Shown piece by piece: positions 35,101 through 42,325 of a stretch of 64,000 nucleotides of DNA (positions are counted from its first letter, which is position 1; every line of letters starts with the position of its first letter). The position numbers were made by a program, and so were the translations under genes. Below the pieces are notes generated by a model. That model was not told where the DNA came from. It did not search any database and saw only the letters and a program-made list of their open reading frames with translations. Location of the stretch: NCBI RefSeq assembly GCF_014831675.1, contig NZ_VJXY01000004.1, positions 186,001 to 250,000 of the forward strand, in the 5' to 3' direction. Source of the stretch: Komarekiella delphini-convector SJRDD-AB1. Its GTDB lineage: Bacteria; Cyanobacteriota; Cyanobacteriia; Cyanobacteriales; Nostocaceae.

Positions 35101-36981
35101 ATTGCGATCGCCCAAGGTAAAAACGGCGAGCAAGTTGCTTTCCGGGTGGGTAAGCAGTACAAAATTACCCCTGAAATGATTCAAGATCCAAGTTACCAGC
35201 AAGCCTGGGCGAAATGGGAAAAGCATTCACCGAAAGAACTTACTCAAGCACAGGCGAGTAAGAGTCAGGTATATGGCTTATTCATGGAGCCGCTAGGGGA
35301 TTATGTCAATGGCAGAATTGTTCCATTCCCAGCCATCCAAAAACAAACTCTCACTCCGGTAAATATCAGCCCCGACTCCAAAGATGGACTTGGAGTAGCA
35401 CTCAGCCTTGCAACTGCATTCGCAAAAGAACAAGGCAAGCTACAAAACGATTACCAAGTTTCAGTCAATAATAATCCAGAAGCCCCCGCCGGGCAGTATG
35501 GAGTAGAGAACCACAGCCAAAAACCTGAAGGAGTAGCATACGCATCCGCAGAACACGCATTTAATCACAAAAAGCAGTTGCATCCATCAGCTGATGAATA
35601 CAAGTTAATGGTAGAAGTGCTTCAGGCTAAACTCGAACAACACCCCCGGCTAACAGAGGCGATCGCCAAACGTGGAGGAACTGAGTGGCTGGAAAACTGT
35701 ACGGCAGTTGCTACAACGGGGGGAACCCCCACAACGCACTGCCTCACCAATATAACTAACGCCCAGGATAAACAGTGGGAAGGTAAGGGTAAAGAATCCG
35801 CATTTATTCAAGCCCTCAGCGAAGCATATACCAATGTAGTTGAAAAGTCACAACAAACTACAGTACAAACCCAGCAGGAAAAGTCCGAACAGACTGCTCT
35901 GCCACTCACAAATCCACTGTCCCAACTCGAACCCATAAACGCCGCCGTCGCTGAACATATGAAAAAAGATATTGCGATGGCCCAAATAGCTACCCAGTTT
36001 ATCGGTAAATCAACTGCGCCCCCCAAAACACCTTCAAGCACTCGGAATTACGAGCAAGCATGGAGGGAACGCGCCAACACAGGAAATTACTCGAAAGACG
36101 ACATCATTATGGTATCCGGGTCTGGCCCGTGGCGCGGAGTGACAAGTGAGCAAATTGCTCAAACATTTGAAAATCACTACAAACCGTTACTTGATAAGGC
36201 AATAGAAGCGAAAAGCTCTTTCATAGTCGGAAACGCACAAGGAACCGATCAATTAGTTCAAAATTATCTTCAAGAAAAAGGGTACAAAATAGAACAAACT
36301 TCCCAAGGATACGCTGTATTTAATCCTATAGAAAATATCAAAATTAGTACCAACACTATTTCTTCCAATACACAAGTATCACATAACCCATTTATTACTA
36401 ATGACAAGAGCATTTTCTCTCCACAACAAAGTCAACAACCAAATATTGACCAAGCACTCACATCACCTTCTCAACCAAGAATACAGCAGGTTGGAGCGAT
36501 GGATAACATTATCGAGCGGATGAAAGCTAATACAGTGCAAAATCTTCAAGACTGGTATGTAGCATCTGAAAAGCTCGGTAAATCAGAAACATATCTCAAT
36601 AGAATTCAGGAGGTAACTGATTTATACATCAAAGAAAATATCAGTCTTGAGAACGCTTTTAAGGCAATGGAGCGAGATATTAAGGAGCTAGAAAAAATTA
36701 ATAAAATGACCAGTATTGCCCAAGATTTAGTTAAAATCATTGGACACGAAGATATCAATGGTATTATGTCAGTACAAACAGAAAAATACCAAATTGCTAC
36801 AAAAGCCCAAGACAAAATCTACTTAGTTAAAGATAAAAATGACAAGATATTATTATATATCAAAGAAGGGAGAACCCAAGTAAGTAACATCAGTGATGAA
36901 ACATTACAGGACTTTCAACTCATGAATTCCCGTATCGATAATGCTCTCAAAGATGTCAAAAAAGATTTAGTGGAGAGGTAA
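29155..36981 (+). CDS. Giant protein with RNA-polymerase-like two-barrel motifs and C-terminal AlkB-like, ASCH-like and SLOG-like domains
   Basis: The protein is 2608 residues with no signal or membrane segments. The N-terminal part resembles two-barrel RNA polymerases of the YonO/eukaryotic RdRP type. LNILIVDDSNGENG leads to YRFGKGTL with Lys190, and later RDYDGDCIGFERA carries the DbDGD metal triad Asp548, Asp550, Asp552. Residues about 1000-1700 are unassigned. About 1740-1835 has an AlkB-like 2-oxoglutarate dioxygenase pattern: His1754-x-Asp1756 (YHRDD), His1814 and Arg1823. About 1936-2060 is ASCH-like. About 2110-2260 (ASAEHAFNHKK, WEGKGKESAFI) is perhaps NADAR-like. About 2315-2400 (IMVSGSGPW, FIVGNAQGTDQL) looks like a SLOG/Rossmann domain. 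Assignments are by eye. A transcribing or nucleotide-modifying enzyme is an inference. The next gene starts 13 bases downstream. Confidence 0.6.
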   Translation: MTIQAKHFDTRLNQWIHTDGNTVNPASLLKEELNNTLIEHFFRGVNFSFGHMDEKSSVEQLINHPEGHKLLLSSKTRLLYGPEKCLDRIKQLCPDNKDRGAYGSIFLGSCKNSVNKELNILIVDDSNGENGSVISNDQAYRLTGDCYGQISTDLYHELTKHQKGDKYRVIQHRFGWTDQDGDDNKYRFGKGTLRPANLDQILNYSDPNNSTKIDLILPLSAFKGTDKDNPNGPSKPQIQPGLYRQNIWLGEKSQSELGKTAISQLLASFPNGLKDFTEQLELEAKKLKEVQDDPRQLAQLYCEKYEKRKAFLEEQATTLEEQAAKDPTVVEELETLRDGAGAPAVGDRIATDSFIYKLIKADLQEEGQLLETEKVQRELARFVQNEWKEIAIGKTLTFERAMVIPSKDLQNGEICIPHYQDGEEVLNFRSPFLNSNGLCVSTNKVVEDVLGPDGKALVGAIAVSDETSDRIYNRLNEQIKSVLPEAQSKNIQLEGIENYLDKNISKLETKDKIEFTNKFNEYISELKSAGYELEILPQESEQERQARDYDGDCIGFERASRYPNLTAEARERNLPENAYDPTVKLKKQSFYQEDGSQPEFEEIAIHMSDGISVGVINNHLTSIEALESEITILKNFGSEKDQIEYVQQVAKHYEDLFKTEAWAKSKGIEGKEVPTKYRSYMEEFIKTVRQEPLNLVNALVAMNTNTQIYREMIAEAAFQNQIAVDLFKSAKKPEMEIIRNNSRILHREVNYIKDKKKDVYIDNTIQPTGYSPVELLIAQTNQYFEKSRLESREIAQFQALFKGVEFSNEQRLRATLVKKEFDKSFNQASQRSRQKETEKGPSANITLANGNQVSVTNLLQYDNEFIWKANKVTIKLSEISEDKRNSNRPHKYVVYAQINDETENGKPKFMALGTLAKEQENKPEEIGIGLGQEVTSNKIAFQAELSEGQIKLLYQKAYQIAEEFYNSIPEGQKLAMAAATWAVSTTRESSNDKGSDYQKKVSNFAFASFPQEIIGQLGTLRFNEFSITGFDRSSELFHENQPQNIRFNLAEDGKSVIELQNQEGNYETFGNIEQSNARLPIGTTGIASIEKGEVYTTSVTTKVPGLPELTFKVGEVNKFGNSQRFNNEPVMLTIEKVDLIREDYSIYLQNSNKPEKLGNIDKESIKEGIAEGWIAEKPGNGQQLQIKIQTIITGQNAYAIAETSKGNFLRINITNPKYKKQEISNQAFKETLVRAFDKKHVYIAKIGAQSLGIIGQHTERLEAELNRENVQRQWQRKESSTVQKLIDTGIIRLNQQRTTIPVEITSNESTCKITINPETVQYPDKWVKRSQLISNEQPVRNEQQEKRNQIVGKINERPPIMFQDKEQKLVGLLGLAVDENIADKTKKYLEKVGVSYEQLPGSQARLEAKKGMTVFVLDESTISDELKQTFIDRADGNIKSADTPSKTTPVVPEQTIYFYNQNQQYSSPDGSLLETKEALGLVVPAQDAIAVATWLESKSTENHYFIESNTATFIFNKNEISEKINEELNSLLGEPINIGEIDGFDRYEQLSAELNQKVADEGSLLQLNQIPENSEYKKALQALPNRPRELNQEDSPIPIIPAKAVPEKNTTNIQSDTNATVAGISQVYQNAVEIQVLTGTQSKVNNQAILLPNSGQADQTKAIEILGKVSKEKVEQLRSHLETHLKPVLENDKSNYALLRQVAWVGAKWDLKDKDFKPGVQDNKLMELVKQVYPDADIVLVTYSENPGAGINYHRDDSYAATEARSINIGNSDWGYRAAKERMAWTREENQDAPYQEFKLESGTVTRFNCKNEHAALNTEAGRWSINIWSIKNDLGRENSVRQKFENFLASNQPPRAIVQSSSDLTIKTNEWTLGGEIKVERSYTSLREVTRNIPSHPLNQPTVEEIIAIGNSTAARAANPQIPDNPTISGKPVPMVYSLHLHGEPSKVPADTTIDAMRGHGRIHNTRGVDYQKTYGVKEGDIAIAQGKNGEQVAFRVGKQYKITPEMIQDPSYQQAWAKWEKHSPKELTQAQASKSQVYGLFMEPLGDYVNGRIVPFPAIQKQTLTPVNISPDSKDGLGVALSLATAFAKEQGKLQNDYQVSVNNNPEAPAGQYGVENHSQKPEGVAYASAEHAFNHKKQLHPSADEYKLMVEVLQAKLEQHPRLTEAIAKRGGTEWLENCTAVATTGGTPTTHCLTNITNAQDKQWEGKGKESAFIQALSEAYTNVVEKSQQTTVQTQQEKSEQTALPLTNPLSQLEPINAAVAEHMKKDIAMAQIATQFIGKSTAPPKTPSSTRNYEQAWRERANTGNYSKDDIIMVSGSGPWRGVTSEQIAQTFENHYKPLLDKAIEAKSSFIVGNAQGTDQLVQNYLQEKGYKIEQTSQGYAVFNPIENIKISTNTISSNTQVSHNPFITNDKSIFSPQQSQQPNIDQALTSPSQPRIQQVGAMDNIIERMKANTVQNLQDWYVASEKLGKSETYLNRIQEVTDLYIKENISLENAFKAMERDIKELEKINKMTSIAQDLVKIIGHEDINGIMSVQTEKYQIATKAQDKIYLVKDKNDKILLYIKEGRTQVSNISDETLQDFQLMNSRIDNALKDVKKDLVER
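30163..30198. repeat. Palindromic HIP1-rich repeat inserted in frame in the giant gene
   Basis: GC-rich imperfect palindrome (GCGGGAGCGCCCGC core) ending in GCGATCGC, encoding RDGAGAPAVGDRIA in frame. It interrupts an otherwise helical, AT-richer part of the gene. Confidence 0.55.
35703..35743. repeat. Second palindromic dispersed repeat inside the giant gene
   Basis: GGCAGTTGC at the left and GCACTGCC at the right flank GGGGGGAACCCCC. The block adds about 14 residues (AVATTGGTPTTHCL) between WLENCT and NITNAQ without breaking the frame. Confidence 0.6.
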
Positions 36982-36994
36982 TTTTATTTTTAGT

Positions 36995-37765
36995 ATGAAA
37001 GAACTAATCGAACTTCCAGTAGAAGGTTTAACTCCAGCGATGCAAGCTAGTCTCCTCAGAGAATTGATCAAACAGCTTAACATCCATGATGATAAATTTG
37101 AAGAATCTGCAAAAAAGCCTCCAACTGCTGAGGAAATAAAAGAGGCTGTGCTAAGATTGAATTCGGAAATTAACAGAATCAGTGAAGTAGTGCAAGATGA
37201 GTTAAAAGTAACCTCTACAGAAATTAAACCTATCACTTTTGTTAATCAAGTTAATCAAGAGTCATCTTCACAAGCCGAAGCAAGCCAGTTTACACGAACG
37301 ACAATTGAACCAGAGGTTCTAAAAAACCCCACAAATAAAAATGACGACAATAATGGCAACCCAGTAGAAGAGAGTCCAGAAGATAGAGTACAATCTCTTA
37401 CCGCCGATTCTCAAATTAGACAGTTTGTTATTCCTGTAATTTTAGACCGCTTAGATATATTTGGAAAATCAGATAAAGAGACAAAAGGTATCATTTATAA
37501 AGGTGAAGCATATACTGCAAGTCTAAAATTAGAAGAAGATTCGCAAACTCTTAGCCTTGATAGAAATTTGCCTAATTCCGAACAAAGTCGAGAAGCACTC
37601 TTGGCATCTCGTGACAATAACTCACAAGAGTACTCTATCACCATTAATAATCTCACCAAAGAGGAATTTGAACGTTTCAAGACTCTGTTCAATGAGCAAC
37701 AAGCACGCCGCGAACAGAGTCAACAACAATTCAAAAACCAGGATTCTGCTAAAGAGCTAGATTAA
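36995..37765 (+). CDS. Companion protein of the giant gene, unknown function
   Basis: The product is 256 residues, starting 13 bases after the giant gene's stop, so the two are very likely co-transcribed. The N-terminal 70 residues are helical (LTPAMQASLLRELIKQLN, then AEEIKEAVLRLNSEI). A polar linker follows, and a C-terminal part contains GIIYKGEAYTASLKLEEDSQTL. No family recognised and no membrane segment. Because it is so close to the giant gene it could be a subunit or regulator of that protein. The stop overlaps, tail to tail, the small membrane protein gene on the other strand. Confidence 0.6.
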   Translation: MKELIELPVEGLTPAMQASLLRELIKQLNIHDDKFEESAKKPPTAEEIKEAVLRLNSEINRISEVVQDELKVTSTEIKPITFVNQVNQESSSQAEASQFTRTTIEPEVLKNPTNKNDDNNGNPVEESPEDRVQSLTADSQIRQFVIPVILDRLDIFGKSDKETKGIIYKGEAYTASLKLEEDSQTLSLDRNLPNSEQSREALLASRDNNSQEYSITINNLTKEEFERFKTLFNEQQARREQSQQQFKNQDSAKELD

Positions 37766-38007
37766 ATCAACCCAAACCACACGCCATACATAAAAGCTAT
37801 AAATCCAAAAATCAGCTTTTTATTAAAACTCAGGGGGGTCTTAGGACAAATAACAACCGCAACAGCAAAATAGTAAAAAGACGCAGTAAAGTCAAACAAA
37901 CTCGTCGGGTTAACAGGCAATCTGCCTAACCCGACCAAACATAGCATCCCCATTAAAGACCAAACAACAATCTTTTCTATCCATCCTAAAATTTTATTGC
38001 TCTTCAT
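37762..38007 (-). CDS. Small membrane protein, 81 residues
   Basis: The product has two to three membrane helices (IVVWSLMGMLCLVGLG, FYYFAVAVVIC and LIFGFIAFMYGVWFGLI) with short polar loops. The last 4 bases overlap the end of the convergent gene at 36995-37765. It precedes nothing on its strand. No family recognised. The composition and clean helix pattern suggest a real protein. The 258 bases from 38008 to 38265 are AT-rich and show no gene. Confidence 0.5.
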   Translation of the reverse strand: MKSNKILGWIEKIVVWSLMGMLCLVGLGRLPVNPTSLFDFTASFYYFAVAVVICPKTPLSFNKKLIFGFIAFMYGVWFGLI

Positions 38008-38265
38008 AAAAAATTATTTATTCCTCCATCAATTCGCTGATAACTATTAAAACCAGTACTGATAAATAAAATCATCTAGTAAATAGATTGCTTAATGAAA
38101 ACTACATAAACCACCCAATTACTTTGTAAAGTTTTTACAAATAATAATAAAAATTTTAAATAAGCTAATTATTTTATAGTAATTGTAAAGATTGAAAATT
38201 CTAAAAAAGGTAAGTGCTATAAGTATTATTATCAGGGACAATACCAAACCAAAAAAGCATATAAT

Positions 38266-39054
38266 ATGAAACCTATTAATGTTGTCATCATTGAAAATGA
38301 GAACATATCTAGGATTGGCGCGGCAACAATATTATCTGAAACTAGTGCAATCCAAGTCTGTGGCCTTGCCAAATACGGAAAACAAGGAATAGAAATTGTT
38401 GACAAAGAAAAGCCAGATATCGTAATTATAAATATTGATTTACCTGATATCGATGGCATTGATGTAATAAGCACAATTAAATCCAAACACGCATCAATTA
38501 GAATTGTGGTTATAACTGCAAATAGCAGCCGAGATACCATTAACGCGGCAATTAGTAATGGCGCAGACTGCTACTATGCTAAAAATAGCCTTAGAGAAGA
38601 AGTAGGAGAAAGATTCGTTGAAGCAGTAATGGCTGCGTACAATAATGAATCATGGATTGACCCAACTATTAATCGTATTCTGATCGATAGTCTCAGGTCA
38701 AATGACACACCCGATAGAAATGCACTAGATTTGTTAAGTGATTTCTCTAATAAAGAAATCACAGTTCTTCAATTAGCTGCCGGAGGCATGAAAAATAATG
38801 AAATTGCCAATGTAATGTATGTTTCTGAAGGTACAGTAAGGTCATATCTACATAATTCATTTATCAAACTAGGAGTCAAAGATAGGTTAAACGCTATCCG
38901 CGAAGCAATCCGCCTGGGAATCCTCAGTTTTACAGACATGAAAATCGAAGAAGAAGTTACTCAAGAAACCCACACAAGAGTCAAAACAAACCAAAAAAGT
39001 CAAAAAGATACAGCTAAAACGAGTAATAAGGGATACAAAGGCTGGGTTGCCTAA
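38266..39054 (+). CDS. LuxR-type response regulator with a degenerate receiver
   Basis: The product is 262 residues: receiver domain (about 1-125), linker, and LuxR/NarL helix-turn-helix (about 165-225, LSDFSNKEITVLQLAAGG and MYVSEGTVRSYLHNSFIKLGV). The phospho-acceptor position in IVIINIDLPDIDG is Asn56 where the family has Asp, and the N-terminal acidic pair reads Glu-Asn (IIENENIS). The conserved Lys of the switch is kept (YYAKNS). The protein therefore may not be phosphorylated and may be a constitutively active or ligand-controlled regulator. The C-terminal tail is Lys/Thr-rich. No histidine kinase is adjacent. Confidence 0.8.
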   Translation: MKPINVVIIENENISRIGAATILSETSAIQVCGLAKYGKQGIEIVDKEKPDIVIINIDLPDIDGIDVISTIKSKHASIRIVVITANSSRDTINAAISNGADCYYAKNSLREEVGERFVEAVMAAYNNESWIDPTINRILIDSLRSNDTPDRNALDLLSDFSNKEITVLQLAAGGMKNNEIANVMYVSEGTVRSYLHNSFIKLGVKDRLNAIREAIRLGILSFTDMKIEEEVTQETHTRVKTNQKSQKDTAKTSNKGYKGWVA

Positions 39055-39058
39055 AAAA

Positions 39059-39679
39059 TTAATCAACTGCAATTATGCAGCCACCTGAATACTTCTTCTG
39101 CTGGCGGCAAGTTTTAATGATGGCGGCGTTTTTAACATAAATACTACGTGCTATCTTACCTTCATTGGATTTAGCCCAATCCAGAAGCTTTTTATCTTCG
39201 GGTTGTAAGATGGCAGATCCAGAAGCCGCCTGCTGAAAAGTTACACTTCCAGCGATGGTCTTGTATGTAAAAACACCAATTGCAGCCCCTAAAGCCAGTA
39301 CAAAACCCAATACCCCCGCCACTTGTGCTAATCGCCAATTACTTAGATTTAAGTGAGGTAAGGCCCCACCAGCTTGTTTAGTCATCTTAACTAGTTCCTT
39401 GGCTGCTTCTGCGATCGCACTTTTTTGTTGTTGTATAGCCACCTTAGAAGCACTGTTAAGCTTATCGTCTACCATGTCAGTCCAACCCACCACAAGCGAG
39501 TCAAGCCTACCTGGTAGCTGCTGCAACGCAAACTGAGTTGTACCCAGTTCCGCATATAGGTTAAACAAAGGGTCATCAGGTCGAACACCCAATTTCAGTA
39601 TCCAATCAGTAACCTCTGCTTTTTTCTCTTCAGAATATTCTGCAACAACTTTTTCAACAACTTTTGCAATATTGGTCAT
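39059..39679 (-). CDS. Membrane-anchored plasmid protein (DUF6753-like)
   Basis: The product is 206 residues. The N-terminus (VTDWILKLGVRPDDPLFNLYAELG) resembles cyanobacterial plasmid proteins of the DUF6753 type. A helical middle follows, with a single membrane helix near 115-138 (VAGVLGFVLALGAAIGVFTY). The C-terminal part has LLDWAKSNEGKIARSIY and two cysteines. It ends 4 bases from the response regulator stop on the other strand. It is the last gene after two ParA-like genes, suggesting a membrane partner for them. Confidence 0.6.
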   Translation of the reverse strand: MTNIAKVVEKVVAEYSEEKKAEVTDWILKLGVRPDDPLFNLYAELGTTQFALQQLPGRLDSLVVGWTDMVDDKLNSASKVAIQQQKSAIAEAAKELVKMTKQAGGALPHLNLSNWRLAQVAGVLGFVLALGAAIGVFTYKTIAGSVTFQQAASGSAILQPEDKKLLDWAKSNEGKIARSIYVKNAAIIKTCRQQKKYSGGCIIAVD

Positions 39680-39734
39680 AGGTTGTTTAAACAGTCAATT
39701 TGAAATTTCACTGTTAATTTGGTAAAGCAAATAC

Positions 39735-40541
39735 CTACCATTTTTCAGATTCAATATCTTCAGTTACATCAAGATTGGAAAGACTTTGTTTATTTGCACC
39801 TACAGAAGCTAGTTCTACACAGTTCGTACTCAACCCCAAATAATTAGAAGCTATTCCATTAGACACAATAGAGTTATGAAAATTCTCCATCCAGTTGAAT
39901 ACTATAGAACGCTGAATAGTATTAATAGGAGAGTTAGTTTCAATCAGTTGAGCATAAGGTAAACCAGTATCCTCAAGCAACTGGTAAAAGTCATTATCTA
40001 ACCCACCTAAAACTAGTTCCAAGCCGTTTATTTTTTTAATATCAGCTTGGAATTGACTACCTTCATAGTATCGAAATTGCTTGCTAAAGTAATAATTTTT
40101 GATAACAACATAGTCAACCTGACTACCAAAATGCTGATATAAATCCTGAAGATACTCTTCAACACAATCTTTACGATGTGATATCGGGTGCAAGAAAGTA
40201 ACACGATATCCCAGACACTTAAGATTTTCTATCAGTGAAACATCTTTATCAAAGAACTTGAATTCTCGGAGGTTTTGACCTGGCATATCAGTCAGAACCA
40301 CATCAATCTTTGGAAACATTTCTAAGTCAAGTAATAACCTATCAGAATCACCCCTGGAGAATCCTAAATGATTTATCTCAAAGCCTTTTGTTTGATACAT
40401 TGATAGTTTATTACGATGCCCATGATAGAAAACACGCACATTAAGTTTATTCTTCAAGTACAACTCTAGCAAAAGTCTAGAAGTTGTGGATTTACCCACA
40501 CGAGCATCACCCAATGTAATAACAAAACGCTTTTTAAACAT
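39735..40541 (-). CDS. ParA-like P-loop ATPase, variant Walker A
   Basis: The product is 268 residues. GDARVGKSTTSRLLLELYL is a Walker A motif without the extra Lys of the deviant ParA/MinD type, and a Walker B-like VVLTDMPGQN follows. It begins 20 bases after the stop of the other ParA-like ATPase, with which it shares general organisation (VDYVVIKNYY and VDYIVVKNLF segments), so the two probably arose by duplication. It precedes the membrane protein at 39059. A role in plasmid positioning, transfer or membrane localisation is possible. No ParB is near. Confidence 0.65.
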   Translation of the reverse strand: MFKKRFVITLGDARVGKSTTSRLLLELYLKNKLNVRVFYHGHRNKLSMYQTKGFEINHLGFSRGDSDRLLLDLEMFPKIDVVLTDMPGQNLREFKFFDKDVSLIENLKCLGYRVTFLHPISHRKDCVEEYLQDLYQHFGSQVDYVVIKNYYFSKQFRYYEGSQFQADIKKINGLELVLGGLDNDFYQLLEDTGLPYAQLIETNSPINTIQRSIVFNWMENFHNSIVSNGIASNYLGLSTNCVELASVGANKQSLSNLDVTEDIESEKW

Positions 40542-40561
40542 AACAAACCAAGCAAATTCAA

Positions 40562-41491
40562 TTAAGCAGCTATATTTTGAGATGGTAAATTTGAATCTTG
40601 GTTTTTAGCTTTTTCTTTCTCTTCATTTTCTCTAAGCTCTTTAGACTTTTCAACAACTGCTGGATAGTAACAATCATCTGGTTGTATATCAAAGCCAAAT
40701 AAATTAAATGCCGACTTAATTTGCGCTTCAAACTCAGCAAGCCAAGATTTAATTCTCGACTTAATCACAATATTTGTTCCTTGATGAGTCTGACCTTCAT
40801 TAAATGTTAAAGCATGGCGGTCAATAAAGTCGTAGGATTTGTAGAACAAATCTGGCATCACAAGTTCTACCAGACCTGTTGCAAGCATATTTTGACGTAG
40901 AGAAGCGTCATTATAACGCTCAAATTTTTCTTCTTCACCATGAAATAAGTTCTTGACAACAATATAATCTACTTGATCTTTACAAAGTTCACGCAGTTTT
41001 TCTAAAACATTTATTGAATCAAGAACCCTACTAATCACCGAAATCATTGTAACTCGACAATTAATATCGGTTTTAAGCACTTCAAAAAATGAAAGCTCTT
41101 TGACATAACTTTCAAAGAAACCTCCAGATTGTGCTGGTAAGTCTAATAGCGTAATAGGACAATCACTCTCATCTAAATTAATTAATAAATCGTCAGCACC
41201 ACCTCTATGGAAAATATCAATGTAACGTATTATCGGTCGGTAGTCTTTTTTGAAATATCTTTCTAACTGAGGATTTCTTAAGTCAGCTTCATAAGTGACA
41301 CAGGGTAAATTTTTATTAATGTACAGTTGAAAAAGCGCTCGTGCAAAGGTGCTTTTTCCCACGCCACCTTTATCACCTGTAACAATTATTAGCCGCTTTT
41401 GAGGTTTACTATTACTATTACTATTATTAGTATTGGTTGTATTATCATCAGACATGACTTTCTTACCCTTATTGGTTCTATTTTGAGACAT
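40562..41491 (-). CDS. ParA/MinD-like P-loop ATPase
   Basis: The product is 309 residues with a canonical deviant Walker A, GDKGGVGKSTFARALFQLYI, and TLLDLPAQSGG as the Walker B region. An Asn/Ser-rich repeat tract (TNTNNSNSNS) precedes the P-loop, and another in-frame ATG lies at 41455. The C-terminal part is charged. It heads a three-gene unit with a paralogous ATPase and a membrane protein. It is not closely similar to the partition ParA at 3676-4479. The missing ParB partner argues against a simple partition locus. Confidence 0.7.
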   Translation of the reverse strand: MSQNRTNKGKKVMSDDNTTNTNNSNSNSKPQKRLIIVTGDKGGVGKSTFARALFQLYINKNLPCVTYEADLRNPQLERYFKKDYRPIIRYIDIFHRGGADDLLINLDESDCPITLLDLPAQSGGFFESYVKELSFFEVLKTDINCRVTMISVISRVLDSINVLEKLRELCKDQVDYIVVKNLFHGEEEKFERYNDASLRQNMLATGLVELVMPDLFYKSYDFIDRHALTFNEGQTHQGTNIVIKSRIKSWLAEFEAQIKSAFNLFGFDIQPDDCYYPAVVEKSKELRENEEKEKAKNQDSNLPSQNIAA

Positions 41492-42325
41492 AACAATTCT
41501 CTACAAAGCAAATACACTTTGTTGATATAAATCGAAAGTTTTAAACATTATTTTGAAGAAGATAATTCATTTATGATAGTTGATAATTATTTTATATAAG
41601 CAACATTTAATAATAAAATTAGTTGATTATACAGGTTCCCAGTAAACCACTTAAAATGACTGCATTCCTTCATCAATTCTCCCATAACAAATAATTAGAA
41701 TTACAAAAATGTCAATGCCTGAATCAATTTTAAAATGCTCATATAGTTGTCGTGAAAATTAGCTATATGAGGAAGCCAATAAATACTCATTATTCAATGA
41801 AACCTGACTACTCTGTTTTACATAGATTGCTTTTAGTATGTAACCTTTAGCTCAAAAAGCCAATCGACAAAATTTCAATATTTAATCAACATCTGTTGAT
41901 ATATAAATTAGTAATAGATTTCATATAGTTTGCTTTGAACAGGGGTAGTTGGATGTTTATTTAATAAGCATTTCGCCCTTCTCGGCGATAGCTGACTAAA
42001 CGCATATCTTTCAATAATCGCAGTTGATGACAAAAAGATTTAGCTTATAAAACTGGTCAAACGATCTATCAAATTAAGCATGGATTGTTATCAAATTATT
42101 TGGTTCAGCAACTAAAACGTCCCGACATAGCCATGTCTATAATTTAGGGTTCTTACGTTACTTTTATGGTGAGAATGAAAATTGGCTCAATTTTCATTCT
42201 CACCATTTAGTATATTCGATGTCTGAAGTTGAGATACTGCAATAGGTTACAAATTTCAAAATCCTATCAAATAGCACAGATACTACCATATAAATGGTAA
42301 CATCATAAATTTTTATGCAAGCGCT
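41492..42325. other. Intergenic region with gene scraps
   Basis: AT-rich. Around 42030-42140 a stretch reads DLAYKTGQTIYQIKHGLL in one frame, but stops cut it and I cannot name it. A 19-bp perfect hairpin lies at 42166-42206. No intact gene is visible. Confidence 0.4.
42166..42206. terminator. 19-bp perfect hairpin, 3-base loop
   Basis: ATGGTGAGAATGAAAATTG at 42166-42184 pairs exactly with 42188-42206. There is no T-run on either side. It could be a transcript end, a protein-binding palindrome or a piece of a repeat. Confidence 0.45.
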
